Shown in pieces: positions 34,760 to 43,742 of a DNA stretch of 64,000 bases. Below the pieces are notes generated by a model that saw only the letters and a program-made list of their open reading frames with translations, was not told the DNA's origin and did not search any database. A program made the translations under genes and the position numbers. How positions within the stretch are numbered: the first letter of the stretch is position 1; the number at the start of each line of letters is the position of its first letter. This DNA is from an uncultured Spirochaetaceae bacterium (GTDB lineage Bacteria; Spirochaetota; Spirochaetia; Sphaerochaetales; Sphaerochaetaceae). The stretch covers positions 1-64,000 of the forward strand of contig OMYY01000006.1 in assembly GCA_900315435.1 (NCBI GenBank), given 5' to 3'.

Positions 34760-35626
34760 CTACAGGACAGATCCATCCCATCCTGCGATATCGTCGCTAC
34801 TGAATGGAGCGTCAATCGGTTTGCCGTAGATGTTCTCGTAGGCCGCCTTCTTCATCTGGTAGTCCGCCTCGGCCATCCGCACGCTCGCCTCGCGGGGACT
34901 TGCCCCTTTGGGGGGATAGAGCACACCGAGCAGGTGCAGGGTGTAGCGCACCTTGTGGAATGGAACCTTGTCCATCCGCTTCTCGTCCCGGATCTCGACA
35001 AAACAGGAAACAACCGGCTTGTCAAACAGGCAGGCGTAGTAATAGGCCCCGCGCTTGCATGGCCTGGGCCTTCGCCACCCCCACCACATCTCCTGCTCGG
35101 GGTATATCAGCACATAGCCGCCCTTGTCCAACGCCTTGTGCATCTCCGGCTCAAAGAAATTCCGCAGGTAGAAGCTGTCAGAGGCAATCGGAATCAGGTC
35201 GGTGTTGGTCAGCAGGAAGCCAAGCAAGCCCGGAAGCAGCAGGTTTCCCAGCTGGCTGACCACATACAGTCTGCGCTTCCCCTGCTTGATGGCGAAGTGG
35301 CGCAACACGCAGTTGTCGAACTGACTGAAGTGGTTGCTGGTCAGGATCGCTCCCCCTTGCAGGCCTTTCAGCTTCTCTTGCCCGACAATCCGGGTATGCA
35401 TGTTGCAAATGAACTTCTCTCCGACACCAATCATCAGGTCGGCAGCGAGGTTCTTCAGAGGGAAAAGCAAGCTTTTCCGGCCTGCAACGAACTTGTCCAG
35501 CACCTTCTGGCTCTCCTCAGGGGAAAGCACCGGGTCGGAGAACTCCGCCTTAGCATGGAAATCCCCCCGCTCGAAGTTGGAACGGATGTTTCCGATGACA
35601 CGCAGGCGGTCGGGACCGAGAATCAT
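34760..35626 (-). CDS. Lysophospholipid acyltransferase-family protein (PlsC-like)
   Basis: 288 residues. The acyltransferase catalytic motif is SNHFSQFDN (His-x4-Asp type), with later GYVLIYPEQEMWWGWRRPRP taking the place of the usual FPEGTRS block. It probably acylates a glycolipid or lysophospholipid at the inner membrane. The start at 35626 overlaps the upstream glycosyltransferase stop by four bases (ATGA); a longer frame upstream has no ribosome-binding site. Last gene of a four-gene overlapping operon. Confidence 0.82.
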   Translation of the reverse strand: MILGPDRLRVIGNIRSNFERGDFHAKAEFSDPVLSPEESQKVLDKFVAGRKSLLFPLKNLAADLMIGVGEKFICNMHTRIVGQEKLKGLQGGAILTSNHFSQFDNCVLRHFAIKQGKRRLYVVSQLGNLLLPGLLGFLLTNTDLIPIASDSFYLRNFFEPEMHKALDKGGYVLIYPEQEMWWGWRRPRPCKRGAYYYACLFDKPVVSCFVEIRDEKRMDKVPFHKVRYTLHLLGVLYPPKGASPREASVRMAEADYQMKKAAYENIYGKPIDAPFSSDDIAGWDGSVL

Positions 35627-36582
35627 AAGCGCGGCTCCTTGTCCTCGACAAAAACCTTCCGGAAGGTCAGGTCGCTGTGGCTGATCTGACGGGCACGTTC
35701 GACCATCAGGCGCATGTGTTCGCCGTCCTGCGCCACCTGTTCGGGACCATAGTTCCGCTTGACCTTCAGGATTTCCGGATAACAGGAACAACGGCTGGCA
35801 TACTTCCAGAAATAGTCCTCATAAGCGACCCCATCGTAATGCCACGGCTTCTCGTAGAGGTTGTAATGGATCAATAGAGGATCGGTGATAGGAGCCTCGC
35901 CCTTGACCGGCATGGTATCCCACCGGGAATCGATATAGGCGATCTTGCCAGCGCACAACGCGTTCAGATAGTCCTGGTCGGGAGCGATACAGTCGAACTG
36001 ATACGTATCGTAGTAGTGAAGGAAACTGGCAGCCAGGTTATGCTCGCGCAATGCCTTCATGCCCAACAGCAATACCCCGCTGTTGATATAGTCGGTGCGC
36101 TTCACGCCAATCGCTTTTTCCAGATACTCGACCAGAACGGGGACGTGCTGGATCGAGTGGTCGGCTACCGCGCCAATCAAGTTCTCCCCGAGGTCGATAT
36201 CGTACATCTTGGCGATATCGGCATTCAGGACGACGTCGCTGTCGATATAGATCCCTTTATCGTACTCGGGAAAGAGCCTGGGCAGGAACAGGCGGTAGAA
36301 AATCGTGATCGTGAAGAAATCGGCACGCAGGCGGTTGCCCATGCGGTCGGTGATGGCGGACAAGTTTTCCGTCATAGGCCGGAACACGATCTCCACGTTC
36401 GGTCTGGCGAAACTGCTCATCGAAGCGCGATGCGCTTCGGAAAGATTCTGGTAAAGGACAATCAGCCGGTACTGGCGGGCGGGGTCGACATGGTCGACCA
36501 GACTGGCGACAGCAACCGTGCAGAACGGCGCGAACGCGTCATCAATCGTAAAGAAAACCGGAATCACGTCATGTTCAGTCAT
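35623..36582 (-). CDS. Glycosyltransferase family 8 protein
   Basis: 319 residues. GT8 features: VIPVFFTIDDAFAPFCTVAVASLVDH at the start, the metal-binding DxD in GIYIDSDVVLN, YINSGVLLLGMKALREH, and DQDYLNALCAGKI. Family members transfer glucose or galactose from UDP-sugars to lipid A core, teichoic acids or glycolipids. AAGGAG precedes the ATG at 36582. It overlaps the next upstream GT8 gene by eight bases. Confidence 0.9.
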   Translation of the reverse strand: MTEHDVIPVFFTIDDAFAPFCTVAVASLVDHVDPARQYRLIVLYQNLSEAHRASMSSFARPNVEIVFRPMTENLSAITDRMGNRLRADFFTITIFYRLFLPRLFPEYDKGIYIDSDVVLNADIAKMYDIDLGENLIGAVADHSIQHVPVLVEYLEKAIGVKRTDYINSGVLLLGMKALREHNLAASFLHYYDTYQFDCIAPDQDYLNALCAGKIAYIDSRWDTMPVKGEAPITDPLLIHYNLYEKPWHYDGVAYEDYFWKYASRCSCYPEILKVKRNYGPEQVAQDGEHMRLMVERARQISHSDLTFRKVFVEDKEPRL

Positions 36583-37423
36583 TTTTGACTTCTCCTTGCG
36601 AACGAATCGCGGACATGTGGTACGCATATTGGGAAAGCAGGTCGTCATAGACATGCAGATGCAGGATATCGTGCATCCGGTCCACCTGCCATGGCTTCAC
36701 GGTGACAGCGTGCAACCAGGGAAGAAACCGGAAACTCGTGGTGAAATGCTGCAGGATGGTGCGGCGATGGAGCCTGCGCTGCTCGTTGTATCTCCTCGGT
36801 AACAGTTTCTTCTCCGCAGCCAGTTTGTTCAGGGCCGACTGGTCGGGCATGAAAAGCTGTTGGGTGGCGCACATGTGCCTGCACCGCCGCAACAGCCCGG
36901 ATTTCCGGATCTGGACCATATTCATAACCAATACCCCGCTGTTCAGGTAATCGAAGACATGGCGGCCATGGTGGAAGAACCAGCGGCCATAATAGTCAAG
37001 GACACCGGCAATCTCGAAGCCCTCCATGTCGGTATGGTACAGGTCGTCCAACGGCGCACGGGCGATCACGTCGGCATCCAAGTACAGCAACCGGTCGGGA
37101 AGGTCATCCAACAGGTCGACATACAGGCGCAGCATGCACAGCGGAGAGAAACGGGTCTCCATGTTTGGGGCAGGAGGTTCAGCCATGAACTGGCTGGTCA
37201 TGTCGTACAACCGGACCCAGTTGCCGGGGTTCTTCTCTTTGGCCAGCTTGTCCAGGTATCCGGCAAAAAAGGAAGGAATCTTCTGATAGGCACGCGTGGA
37301 GGTCCGGCATTCCATGGTCAGCACGCGCACATGCAGTTCGGCTGTTTCCTGTTTGAGCACGGACAGCAAGGAAATCAGAATCCCGTCCTCTGCATTCCGG
37401 TCACCGCAGTAGAGCAGTTCCAT
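36575..37423 (-). CDS. Glycosyltransferase family 8 protein
   Basis: 282 residues. MELLYCGDRNAEDGILISLLSVL opens the nucleotide-sugar fold, DxD is LLYLDADVIAR, and DYLNSGVLVMNMVQIRKSG and PDQSALNKL follow as in GT8. It differs considerably from its neighbour, suggesting successive transfer steps rather than a recent duplication. AGAAGG precedes the ATG. It overlaps genes on both sides (8 and 23 bp). Confidence 0.88.
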   Translation of the reverse strand: MELLYCGDRNAEDGILISLLSVLKQETAELHVRVLTMECRTSTRAYQKIPSFFAGYLDKLAKEKNPGNWVRLYDMTSQFMAEPPAPNMETRFSPLCMLRLYVDLLDDLPDRLLYLDADVIARAPLDDLYHTDMEGFEIAGVLDYYGRWFFHHGRHVFDYLNSGVLVMNMVQIRKSGLLRRCRHMCATQQLFMPDQSALNKLAAEKKLLPRRYNEQRRLHRRTILQHFTTSFRFLPWLHAVTVKPWQVDRMHDILHLHVYDDLLSQYAYHMSAIRSQGEVKND

Positions 37424-38231
37424 CGTCCTTCTCCTCTGCCGGCAGATACGTCACATAGGCGTACCTGCTCTCTTTCGCCGCGCAGGCCTGCATGAGGCTC
37501 GCCACCCCATCGCACAACGCCCGCTTGCGCTCCCGCCTTGTCAGGCCCGTATCGTCCCCGACGGGCCCCTCCAGGTAGACGGTCGTCCTCGGCCTCTTGC
37601 CGAAGCGCCGCCTCTGGTAGGTTGTTGTCGCCACATACACCGGAGCGTCAAGCTTCACCGGATAGGTGAATGACACCGGAGCGAAGGGACGGATACCCGT
37701 GTACCAAGGCCAGACGTGCGCCTCGGGATAGACATAGATGCCACAGCCCTCACGCACCCGCTGGGCGACCGCATCCTCGAACGCATGCATCTGCCCCACA
37801 CTCGAGGGAACCGGCAGGATCCCCCACATCGGAAGAAGCCTGCCCGCCAAGGGAATTCCAAGGTTCGCGCTGCTCCCGATCCAATACTTGCGCCTAGAAG
37901 GGTTTTCCAGAAACGGCATCACGACATCGCCGAACGGCTGGGTATGGTTGGCGTACACGAAGTACCCCTGTTTCCGGTCCTTGGGAAACCTGGCCCGGTT
38001 CACCACCTTCAGATGAAGGGCAAAGCGGCAGTAGACCAAAGCAATCAGGAAGCCACACCCGTAGAGCAAGTGGCTCAGCAAGCGGTAGAAGGGATTGGCG
38101 TGCACGAACCGGTAGTGTTCATCCACCGTCTTCGCCTGATTGGCCGTCTGGACGAAGTCCTCGGTAAACGAACGGTAGTACCGCACCCGACCCTCTGTCT
38201 GTCCTCGTTCCTCCCTCATATGTCGTTCCAT
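37401..38231 (-). CDS. Acyltransferase-family protein (PlsC-like)
   Basis: 276 residues. The motif NHTQPFGDV fits the His-x4-Asp catalytic block, and GCGIYVYPEAHVWPWYTGIRPF replaces the glycerolipid-binding FPEG block. One or two hydrophobic segments near the N-terminus (LLYGCGFLIALVYCRFAL) suggest membrane association. The ATG at 38231 is favoured by AGGTAAG before it, though an ATG at 38219 is possible. First gene of the acyltransferase-GT8-GT8-acyltransferase operon. Confidence 0.8.
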   Translation of the reverse strand: MERHMREERGQTEGRVRYYRSFTEDFVQTANQAKTVDEHYRFVHANPFYRLLSHLLYGCGFLIALVYCRFALHLKVVNRARFPKDRKQGYFVYANHTQPFGDVVMPFLENPSRRKYWIGSSANLGIPLAGRLLPMWGILPVPSSVGQMHAFEDAVAQRVREGCGIYVYPEAHVWPWYTGIRPFAPVSFTYPVKLDAPVYVATTTYQRRRFGKRPRTTVYLEGPVGDDTGLTRRERKRALCDGVASLMQACAAKESRYAYVTYLPAEEKDDGTALLR

Positions 38232-38299
38232 CTTACCTGACGGCAAAGGAAAAGGCAATTCAATGTGGACAGTCACGATTTTCTAGTGTCATAGTTGGT

Positions 38300-38329
38300 T
38301 TGCACTATCTCTTCGATTAAAATTATAAT
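38300..38329 (+). promoter_or_regulatory. Promoter of the SGNH hydrolase gene (leaderless type)
   Basis: -35 TTGCAC (38300-38305), 18-bp spacer, perfect -10 TATAAT (38324-38329), then eight bases to the ATG at 38338. The predicted start is one or two bases before the ATG and no ribosome-binding site exists. Confidence 0.75.
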
Positions 38330-38337
38330 CATCACAC

Positions 38338-38979
38338 ATGAGAAGATGGATCTGCCTGCTCGCCATGCTTTTTGCCTCGACCGCCCTGCCGGCCGTGCCG
38401 GTCCGTGTCGCCTGCGTCGGGGACAGCATCACCTATGGGCTGCGGCTCATCGACCGGAAGAAGGACTGCTACCCGGCAGTGCTGCAACGACTGCTGGGGA
38501 ACGGATACGAGGTACGCAATTACGGAGCCAACAGCGCCACCGTCCAGGAGAGCGGGAACCGTCCCTATACCCGTAAGGACGTCTACCGGGAAAGCCTTGC
38601 CTGGCAACCTGACATCGTCCTCCTGCTCCTCGGCACCAACGACTCCAAGAAACAGAATTGGGAAGGCGTCGATTCCTACATGGAAGCAATGCGCAAAATG
38701 GCCGCAAGCTACGAGAACCTTCCGAGCAACCCGGAGATCTATGTGATGACGCCACCGAAGGCTTTCAGCGGCTATGCCGGAATCAACGACGACCATATCG
38801 GGGAGGAAGCCGAGGCGCTCCTCGCCCAGAACGGCTACCCGGTCATCGACCTGCGCGCGGCCTTCGAGGGACACCGGCAGTGGATCGGCAAGGACGGCAT
38901 CCATCCCAACAGGGAAGGCGCCTCGGAAATTGCAACACGCATTGCCAAAAAGTTGCAATACGATGCTGGAAAACCCTAA
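38338..38979 (+). CDS. Secreted SGNH/GDSL hydrolase
   Basis: 213 residues with a signal peptide (RRWICLLAMLFASTALPA). The four SGNH blocks are visible: GDSITYG (nucleophile Ser), NYGANSATVQ (Gly/Asn oxyanion), LLLGTNDSK (Asn) and KDGIHPN (catalytic Asp and His). Members include sialate and acetyl-xylan esterases and lysophospholipases. Periplasmic or exported carbohydrate-ester cleavage is plausible. It stands between the acyltransferase/GT8 operon and the BMP gene. Confidence 0.87.
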   Translation: MRRWICLLAMLFASTALPAVPVRVACVGDSITYGLRLIDRKKDCYPAVLQRLLGNGYEVRNYGANSATVQESGNRPYTRKDVYRESLAWQPDIVLLLLGTNDSKKQNWEGVDSYMEAMRKMAASYENLPSNPEIYVMTPPKAFSGYAGINDDHIGEEAEALLAQNGYPVIDLRAAFEGHRQWIGKDGIHPNREGASEIATRIAKKLQYDAGKP

Positions 38980-39005
38980 AAGCCTGTACTATCAGCGCAA
39001 ATCCT

Positions 39006-39035
39006 TTGACAGTTCGCAACAACCGTTCGTATACT
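39006..39035 (+). promoter_or_regulatory. Promoter of the BMP-type nucleoside importer operon
   Basis: Consensus -35 TTGACA (39006-39011), 18-bp spacer, -10 TATACT (39030-39035). Confidence 0.8.
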
Positions 39036-39037
39036 CA

Positions 39038-39057
39038 CCTTAGCCGCTAGGCTAAGG
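39038..39057 (+). promoter_or_regulatory. Leader hairpin overlapping the ribosome-binding site of the BMP gene
   Basis: Eight-bp arms CCTTAGCC (39038-39045) and GGCTAAGG (39050-39057) with a 4-nt loop at the very 5' end of the predicted mRNA. The right arm shares AAGG with the AAGGAG ribosome-binding site (39055-39060). It could be a protein-binding palindrome, an mRNA 5' stabiliser, or a translational switch. Confidence 0.65.
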
Positions 39058-39065
39058 AGAACCGT

Positions 39066-40103
39066 ATGAAAAAACTGATTTCTTTGGCTCTGTCCCTCTC
39101 TCTTGCAACAGCATTGTTTGCAGGTGGCGCGTCCGAAGCTCCCGGAAAAACGGCAGCCTCCAGTCAACAGTCCGGCCCGAAGGCCTACAAGGTAGCCCTG
39201 ATCATCGAGAACACCATCGACGACAAAGGCTGGTGCCAGGCCATGCACGACGGCATCCTCGAGGCCCAGAAAGAGCTTCCCGGACGCATCGAGTACAGCT
39301 ACAGCGAGAAGATGGCGCCGGTTGACGCCGGATCTGTCGCCCGCCAGTATGCGGCCAAGGGCTACGACCTGATCATCTGCCATGGAGCCCAGTACAAGAA
39401 CCTGGTCATGGAAATGGCTGACGAATATCCCAACATCACCTTCGCTTTCGGTACCAGCGCCGAAATCGGGCCGAAGAACGTCTTCACCTATATGCCCCAG
39501 AGCGAGGAAACCGGATACCTGTCCGGCATCATCGCAGGCCTGACCACCAAGACCGGCACCATCGGCATCGTCGGACCAGTAGATGGCGGAGATGCGGCCC
39601 GCTATAACCGCGGCGTCGTCCTCGGCGTCAAGGCGGTCAATCCCAAGGCGAAGATCCTGGTCGCCCATACCGGTTCCTTCAGCGACTTCGTCAAGGCTGG
39701 CGATCTGGCCAAGGTCCAGATGCAGCAGGGTGCCGATATCCTGACAGGATCCTCCCAGCAGGCGATTGGAGCCCTCCGCGCCGTCGCCGAGGAGAAGGAC
39801 AAGGACATCTACTGGGTTGCCCAGGATGGAGCTCTGCTGACCATTCCTGAAGGCTATAAAGTCATCGCATCCTCTTCCTACAACTACGGCGCCGTCATGG
39901 CCGGGCTGGTCGGGAAGCTTGATGCCGGGGTCAAGGGCGGAGAGTGCATCCCGATGAACTTCAACAACGGTGGTTTCATCTGGGCGTGGAACGACAACCT
40001 GAAGAAGGCGGATGTCGCAGCCAAGGTCGACGAAGCCATGGCCAAGTTCAAGGCCAAGGCCGACACCCTCGACTGGGCGAGCGTCGATTACTCCAAGCTC
40101 TGA
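39066..40103 (+). CDS. BMP-family ABC substrate-binding protein (nucleoside-type)
   Basis: 345 residues. Signal peptide ALSLSLATALFAGG without a lipobox Cys. The Bmp fold is marked by VALIIENTIDDKGWCQAMHDGI, GYDLIICHGAQY, ITFAFGTS, EETGYLSGIIAGLTTKTGTIGIVG and DAARYNRGVVLGVKAVNPKAKILV. Characterised members (PnrA/TmpC, NupN) bind purine nucleosides. It heads an operon with an ATPase and two permeases of the matching type; a hairpin with a T-rich tail follows, so it is probably expressed in excess of the membrane genes. Confidence 0.9.
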   Translation: MKKLISLALSLSLATALFAGGASEAPGKTAASSQQSGPKAYKVALIIENTIDDKGWCQAMHDGILEAQKELPGRIEYSYSEKMAPVDAGSVARQYAAKGYDLIICHGAQYKNLVMEMADEYPNITFAFGTSAEIGPKNVFTYMPQSEETGYLSGIIAGLTTKTGTIGIVGPVDGGDAARYNRGVVLGVKAVNPKAKILVAHTGSFSDFVKAGDLAKVQMQQGADILTGSSQQAIGALRAVAEEKDKDIYWVAQDGALLTIPEGYKVIASSSYNYGAVMAGLVGKLDAGVKGGECIPMNFNNGGFIWAWNDNLKKADVAAKVDEAMAKFKAKADTLDWASVDYSKL

Positions 40104-40113
40104 TCTCCCACGG

Positions 40114-40156
40114 AACCGGCTCCCTCTTTCCGGGGGCCGGTTGCTCTTTTCTTTTC
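40114..40156 (+). terminator. Partial terminator between BMP protein and its ABC genes
   Basis: Stem AACCGGCTCCC (40114-40124) with GGGGGCCGGTT (40132-40142, one wobble), then GCTCTTTTCTTTT. Its position inside the operon suggests attenuation rather than full stop. Confidence 0.65.
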
Positions 40157-40170
40157 CTGCAAGGAAACAC

Positions 40171-41685
40171 ATGGAACGAATCACCAGTCTCCGCATGGAG
40201 CACATCACCAAGCGGTTCCCCGGAACCCTTGCGAGCGACGACATCTCCATCTCTGTCGGCGAAGGCGAGGTTCTCGCGCTTGTCGGTGAGAACGGCGCGG
40301 GCAAAACCACCTTGATGAACATCCTGATGGGCCTGTACCAGGCCGATGAGGGAACCATCTTCATCAATGACAGACCAGTCCATTTCTCCTCCCCCAACGA
40401 CGCCTTCGCGGCCGGGTTGGGAATGGTCCACCAGCAGTACATGCTGGTCCCCAACATGACCGTCACGGAGAATATCGCCCTTGGCTACAAGCAGGCGTGG
40501 AAACCCCTGAAACTGCATACAGCCATGGTGCGCAGGCGCATCCTGGAAATCTCTGAGAAATACGGGCTTGCCGTAGACCCCGACGCCTATATCTGGCAGT
40601 TGTCGGTCGGGGAGCAACAACGAGTCGAGCTGGTCAAGACACTCTGCCTTGGAGCCAGGTTCCTCGTGCTCGATGAACCCACCAGCGCCCTGACCCCCCA
40701 GGAAACCGACGAGCTGATCCTGCTGTTGAAGCGGATGACCAAGGAGCTCTCGATCATCTTCATCAGCCATAAGCTGCAGGAAGTCGAGAGCCTTTCCGAC
40801 CGCATCACGATCCTGCGTCACGGACGCGTGGTCTTCAACGGCAACACCAAGGACCACCCCGCCGGAGAGATCGCGGCCCTGATGACCGGCCACGAGGTGG
40901 TCATGCCGGTCAATGACAGCAAGCCGGCCGAAGGAGCGAACGCCTTGGAGATCGAGCACCTGGTGGTTCCCAGCGACCGGGGCTTTTTGGCGATCAACGA
41001 CCTGGACCTGACCATCAAGGCAGGCGAGATTGTCGGCCTGGCCGGCGTTTCCGGAAACGGACAGCGCGAACTTGCTGAAGCCATCAACGGCTTGAGGACC
41101 CCAAGCGGGGGCACCATCCGTCTGCTCGGCCAGGACATCACCGGGAAATCGGTCAGGGAAATCATCTCCATGGGTTGTGGATATATTCCCGAGGAACGCA
41201 ATATCGAAGGTATCGTCCCTTCCTTCAGCATCCAGGAGAACCTGATCCTGAAGGATGCGGACAAGCCCCCCTTCTCCAGGGGAATCTTCCTTGACCGGAA
41301 GAAGATCGCCAGTTATGCCGAGGAAATGCGGGATACGTTCGACATCCGCTGTCCGGGCGTCAATGTCGCGGCCGGAAGCCTGTCGGGCGGCAACATCCAA
41401 AAGGTGATTCTCGCCCGCGAGCTGAACCGCAAGCCGAAGTTCCTGGTCGCCGTCTATCCGATCCGCGGCCTTGACCTGGGCGCGGCCCAGTTCATCCACG
41501 AACAGCTGCTCGCATTCCGGGCGAAAGGCTACGGAGTCCTCCTGATCAGTGAGGAGCTGGACGAGATCCTCCAGCTCTCCGACCGGATCGCGGTCATCTT
41601 CAAGGGCAACATCCAAGCAGTCCTGGGCAAAGGCGAAGCGACCAAGGAACGCCTTGGCGTCCTCATGGCGGGGGTACAGTCATGA
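40171..41685 (+). CDS. Nucleoside ABC transporter ATP-binding protein (NupO/YufO-like, two ABC domains)
   Basis: 504 residues with two ABC modules. The first has GENGAGKTT, LSVGEQQRVELVKTL, FLVLDEPTSAL and FISHKLQEV. The second has a relaxed P-loop GVSGNGQRELAE, LSGGNIQKVILAREL and YPIRGLD in place of a full Walker B, the degenerate pattern usual in RbsA/YufO-type proteins. AAGGAAA precedes the ATG. It overlaps the first permease by four bases. Confidence 0.92.
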   Translation: MERITSLRMEHITKRFPGTLASDDISISVGEGEVLALVGENGAGKTTLMNILMGLYQADEGTIFINDRPVHFSSPNDAFAAGLGMVHQQYMLVPNMTVTENIALGYKQAWKPLKLHTAMVRRRILEISEKYGLAVDPDAYIWQLSVGEQQRVELVKTLCLGARFLVLDEPTSALTPQETDELILLLKRMTKELSIIFISHKLQEVESLSDRITILRHGRVVFNGNTKDHPAGEIAALMTGHEVVMPVNDSKPAEGANALEIEHLVVPSDRGFLAINDLDLTIKAGEIVGLAGVSGNGQRELAEAINGLRTPSGGTIRLLGQDITGKSVREIISMGCGYIPEERNIEGIVPSFSIQENLILKDADKPPFSRGIFLDRKKIASYAEEMRDTFDIRCPGVNVAAGSLSGGNIQKVILARELNRKPKFLVAVYPIRGLDLGAAQFIHEQLLAFRAKGYGVLLISEELDEILQLSDRIAVIFKGNIQAVLGKGEATKERLGVLMAGVQS

Positions 41686-42767
41686 ACAAGCGATTCATCC
41701 TCATCTACAAGAGCTGCATCGTCCTGCTGGCGGTCATCGCCGCCATGGCGCTGGGCAGCGTCATCCTGATCGCCATCGGGGCGAACGTGCCCAAGACCTA
41801 CGCGGTCATCGTCTTCGAACCGCTGAAGAACATCGGCCTGCTCGCCGAGGTGGGCATCCGCATGATACCCCTGACCATCATCGCCCTGGGCATCGCGGTA
41901 GCCTATCGCAGCGGAATCATCAACATCGGTGCCGAAGGGCAGATGATGATGGGCATCCTCGGGGCGGCGGCAGTGGCCCTAGCCATGCCGGAAACGCCCA
42001 AGCCGATCCTGATACCCACCGCCATGCTGGCAGGCTTTGTCTGTGGCGGACTGTGGGGGGCGCTTGCAGGCTACCTGAAGGCAAAACTGCAGGTCAGCGA
42101 GCTGCTCTCCACCGTCATGCTGAACTACATCGCCGAGCAGTTCTACACCTTCTGCCTGCGCAAACCGATGCTCGATCCGGCTGAAATCACGATGGGAAGC
42201 GGCACCCCGCAGACCATGCGGCTGACCAAGAACATCTGGCTCTCCCGCATCATCACCGGCACCAGGCTCCACACCGGACTGTTCATCGCCATCATCCTCG
42301 CCGTGCTGGTCTACTTCCTGCTCTGGCGAACCTCGTTCGGCTTCAAGATGCGCGCCGCGGGAGCAAGCGCCCGAGCGGCACGCTACGGGGGCATCGCCGT
42401 CGGCACCTGCCTCGTCGCCGCCATGGTCATCAGCGGAGGTCTGGCCGGCCTTGCCGGGGCGATCGAGGTAATGGGTGTCCATCACCGGGCCATCGGCGGC
42501 ATCACCAGCGGCTATGGCTTCTCCGGCATCGTCGTCGCGCTGTTCGGAGGCCTGCACCCCGCCGGCATCATTCCAGCCGCCTTCTTCTTCGGCCTGCTCC
42601 TTGTCGGAGGCAACATGACCCAGAACGCGGTGGGAGTCCCCGCCAACATGGTCAGCGTCCTGCAGGGCGTCATCATCCTCGTCATCGTCGCGACCCAGAT
42701 GGTGCTTTCCAACAAGTACCTGATGGAACGGGTCTGGAGACACTTTCAGAAGGAGCAAGCAGCATGA
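41682..42767 (+). CDS. Nucleoside ABC transporter permease (NupP-like)
   Basis: 361 residues, about nine helices of the BPD_transp_2 type: GIRMIPLTIIALGIAVAYRSGIINIGAEGQMMMGI, LQVSELLSTVMLNYIAEQ, ASARAARYGGIAVG and GYGFSGIVVALFGGLHP. These match YufP/NupP. The start overlaps the ATPase stop and the end overlaps the next permease, both ATGA. Confidence 0.92.
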   Translation: MNKRFILIYKSCIVLLAVIAAMALGSVILIAIGANVPKTYAVIVFEPLKNIGLLAEVGIRMIPLTIIALGIAVAYRSGIINIGAEGQMMMGILGAAAVALAMPETPKPILIPTAMLAGFVCGGLWGALAGYLKAKLQVSELLSTVMLNYIAEQFYTFCLRKPMLDPAEITMGSGTPQTMRLTKNIWLSRIITGTRLHTGLFIAIILAVLVYFLLWRTSFGFKMRAAGASARAARYGGIAVGTCLVAAMVISGGLAGLAGAIEVMGVHHRAIGGITSGYGFSGIVVALFGGLHPAGIIPAAFFFGLLLVGGNMTQNAVGVPANMVSVLQGVIILVIVATQMVLSNKYLMERVWRHFQKEQAA

Positions 42768-43708
42768 ATTATCTCGTCACCATCCTCACGCTGGCCATCG
42801 CCAGCAGCGTCTCCCTCCTGCTCGCCTCTCTCGGCGAAATGATCAACCAGCGCAGCGGCGTCTTCAACCTCGGTTGCGAGGGCATCATGGCGGTCGGGGC
42901 CTTCCTCGGCATGTTGGTTCCCTATCTGGTCGGGAAAGGCGGGCCGACAAGCGGGATCTACAACGTGCTGGGACTGTTGCTCGCCACCGGCATCGGAGCC
43001 CTGCTCGGCCTCTTCTTCGCCATCTTCGTCGTCACCTTCCGGGCCCCTCAGGGCATCGCCGGCATCGGCTTGGAAATGTTCGGTCTGGGTGTCGCAGGCA
43101 CGCTGTTCCGCCACTTCATCGGCGGCACGCAGAGCGTTCCCGGCATCACCACGCCTCCGATTCCCCTGCTGTCGAAGATCCCCGTCCTCGGCCCGGTCCT
43201 CTTCAGCCAGAACATCCTGGTCTACGTCGCCTATCTTTGCGTGCCTCTGTCCTGGTACCTGCTCTTCAAGACTCCCTGGGGGCTGAAGGCAAGAGCCTGC
43301 GGCACGACACCACGGGCAGCCGACTCGATCGGCATCAACGTCAACCGCATGCGCTACCAGGCCTTGGCCATCGGCGGAGCCATGGCGGGTCTCGCCGGGG
43401 CATACCTCTCGCTCTGCCAGGCGAAGATGTTCAGCGACAGCCTGATCAGCGGACGTGGCTTCATCGCCGTCGCCCTGGTCTACTTCGGACACTGGAAGCC
43501 GGTGAAGATCATGTGGGGCGCACTGCTCTTCAGCCTCGCCCAGACCTTCCAGAACGTCATCCAGTCCCTCGGCATCAACTTTCCCTACGAGTTCGCCGTC
43601 ATGTTGCCCTATGTGCTGGTCATCCTGGTCCTCGCTTTTGACCGGGAAAGCCAACGGCTCGGCCCTACAGCCCTAGGAGCTCCGTTCAACAGGGAAATCA
43701 GGACCTGA
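42764..43708 (+). CDS. Nucleoside ABC transporter permease (NupQ-like)
   Basis: 314 residues, BPD_transp_2 type: ASLGEMINQRSGVFNLGCEGIMAVGAFLG, LKARACGTTPRAADSIGINVNRMRYQALAIGGAMAGLAGAYLSL and SGRGFIAVALVYFGHWKP. It is the second half of the heteromeric channel. It ends the operon, with a strong terminator eight bases after the stop. Confidence 0.92.
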   Translation: MNYLVTILTLAIASSVSLLLASLGEMINQRSGVFNLGCEGIMAVGAFLGMLVPYLVGKGGPTSGIYNVLGLLLATGIGALLGLFFAIFVVTFRAPQGIAGIGLEMFGLGVAGTLFRHFIGGTQSVPGITTPPIPLLSKIPVLGPVLFSQNILVYVAYLCVPLSWYLLFKTPWGLKARACGTTPRAADSIGINVNRMRYQALAIGGAMAGLAGAYLSLCQAKMFSDSLISGRGFIAVALVYFGHWKPVKIMWGALLFSLAQTFQNVIQSLGINFPYEFAVMLPYVLVILVLAFDRESQRLGPTALGAPFNREIRT

Positions 43709-43715
43709 TTCCTCA

Positions 43716-43742
43716 CTCCCCGTCCTGCGGGGAGGCTTTTTT
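43716..43742 (+). terminator. Terminator of the nucleoside importer operon
   Basis: Seven-bp stem CTCCCCG (43716-43722) with CGGGGAG (43728-43734), then GC and six T. The T run overlaps the -35 of the next promoter. Confidence 0.9.
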
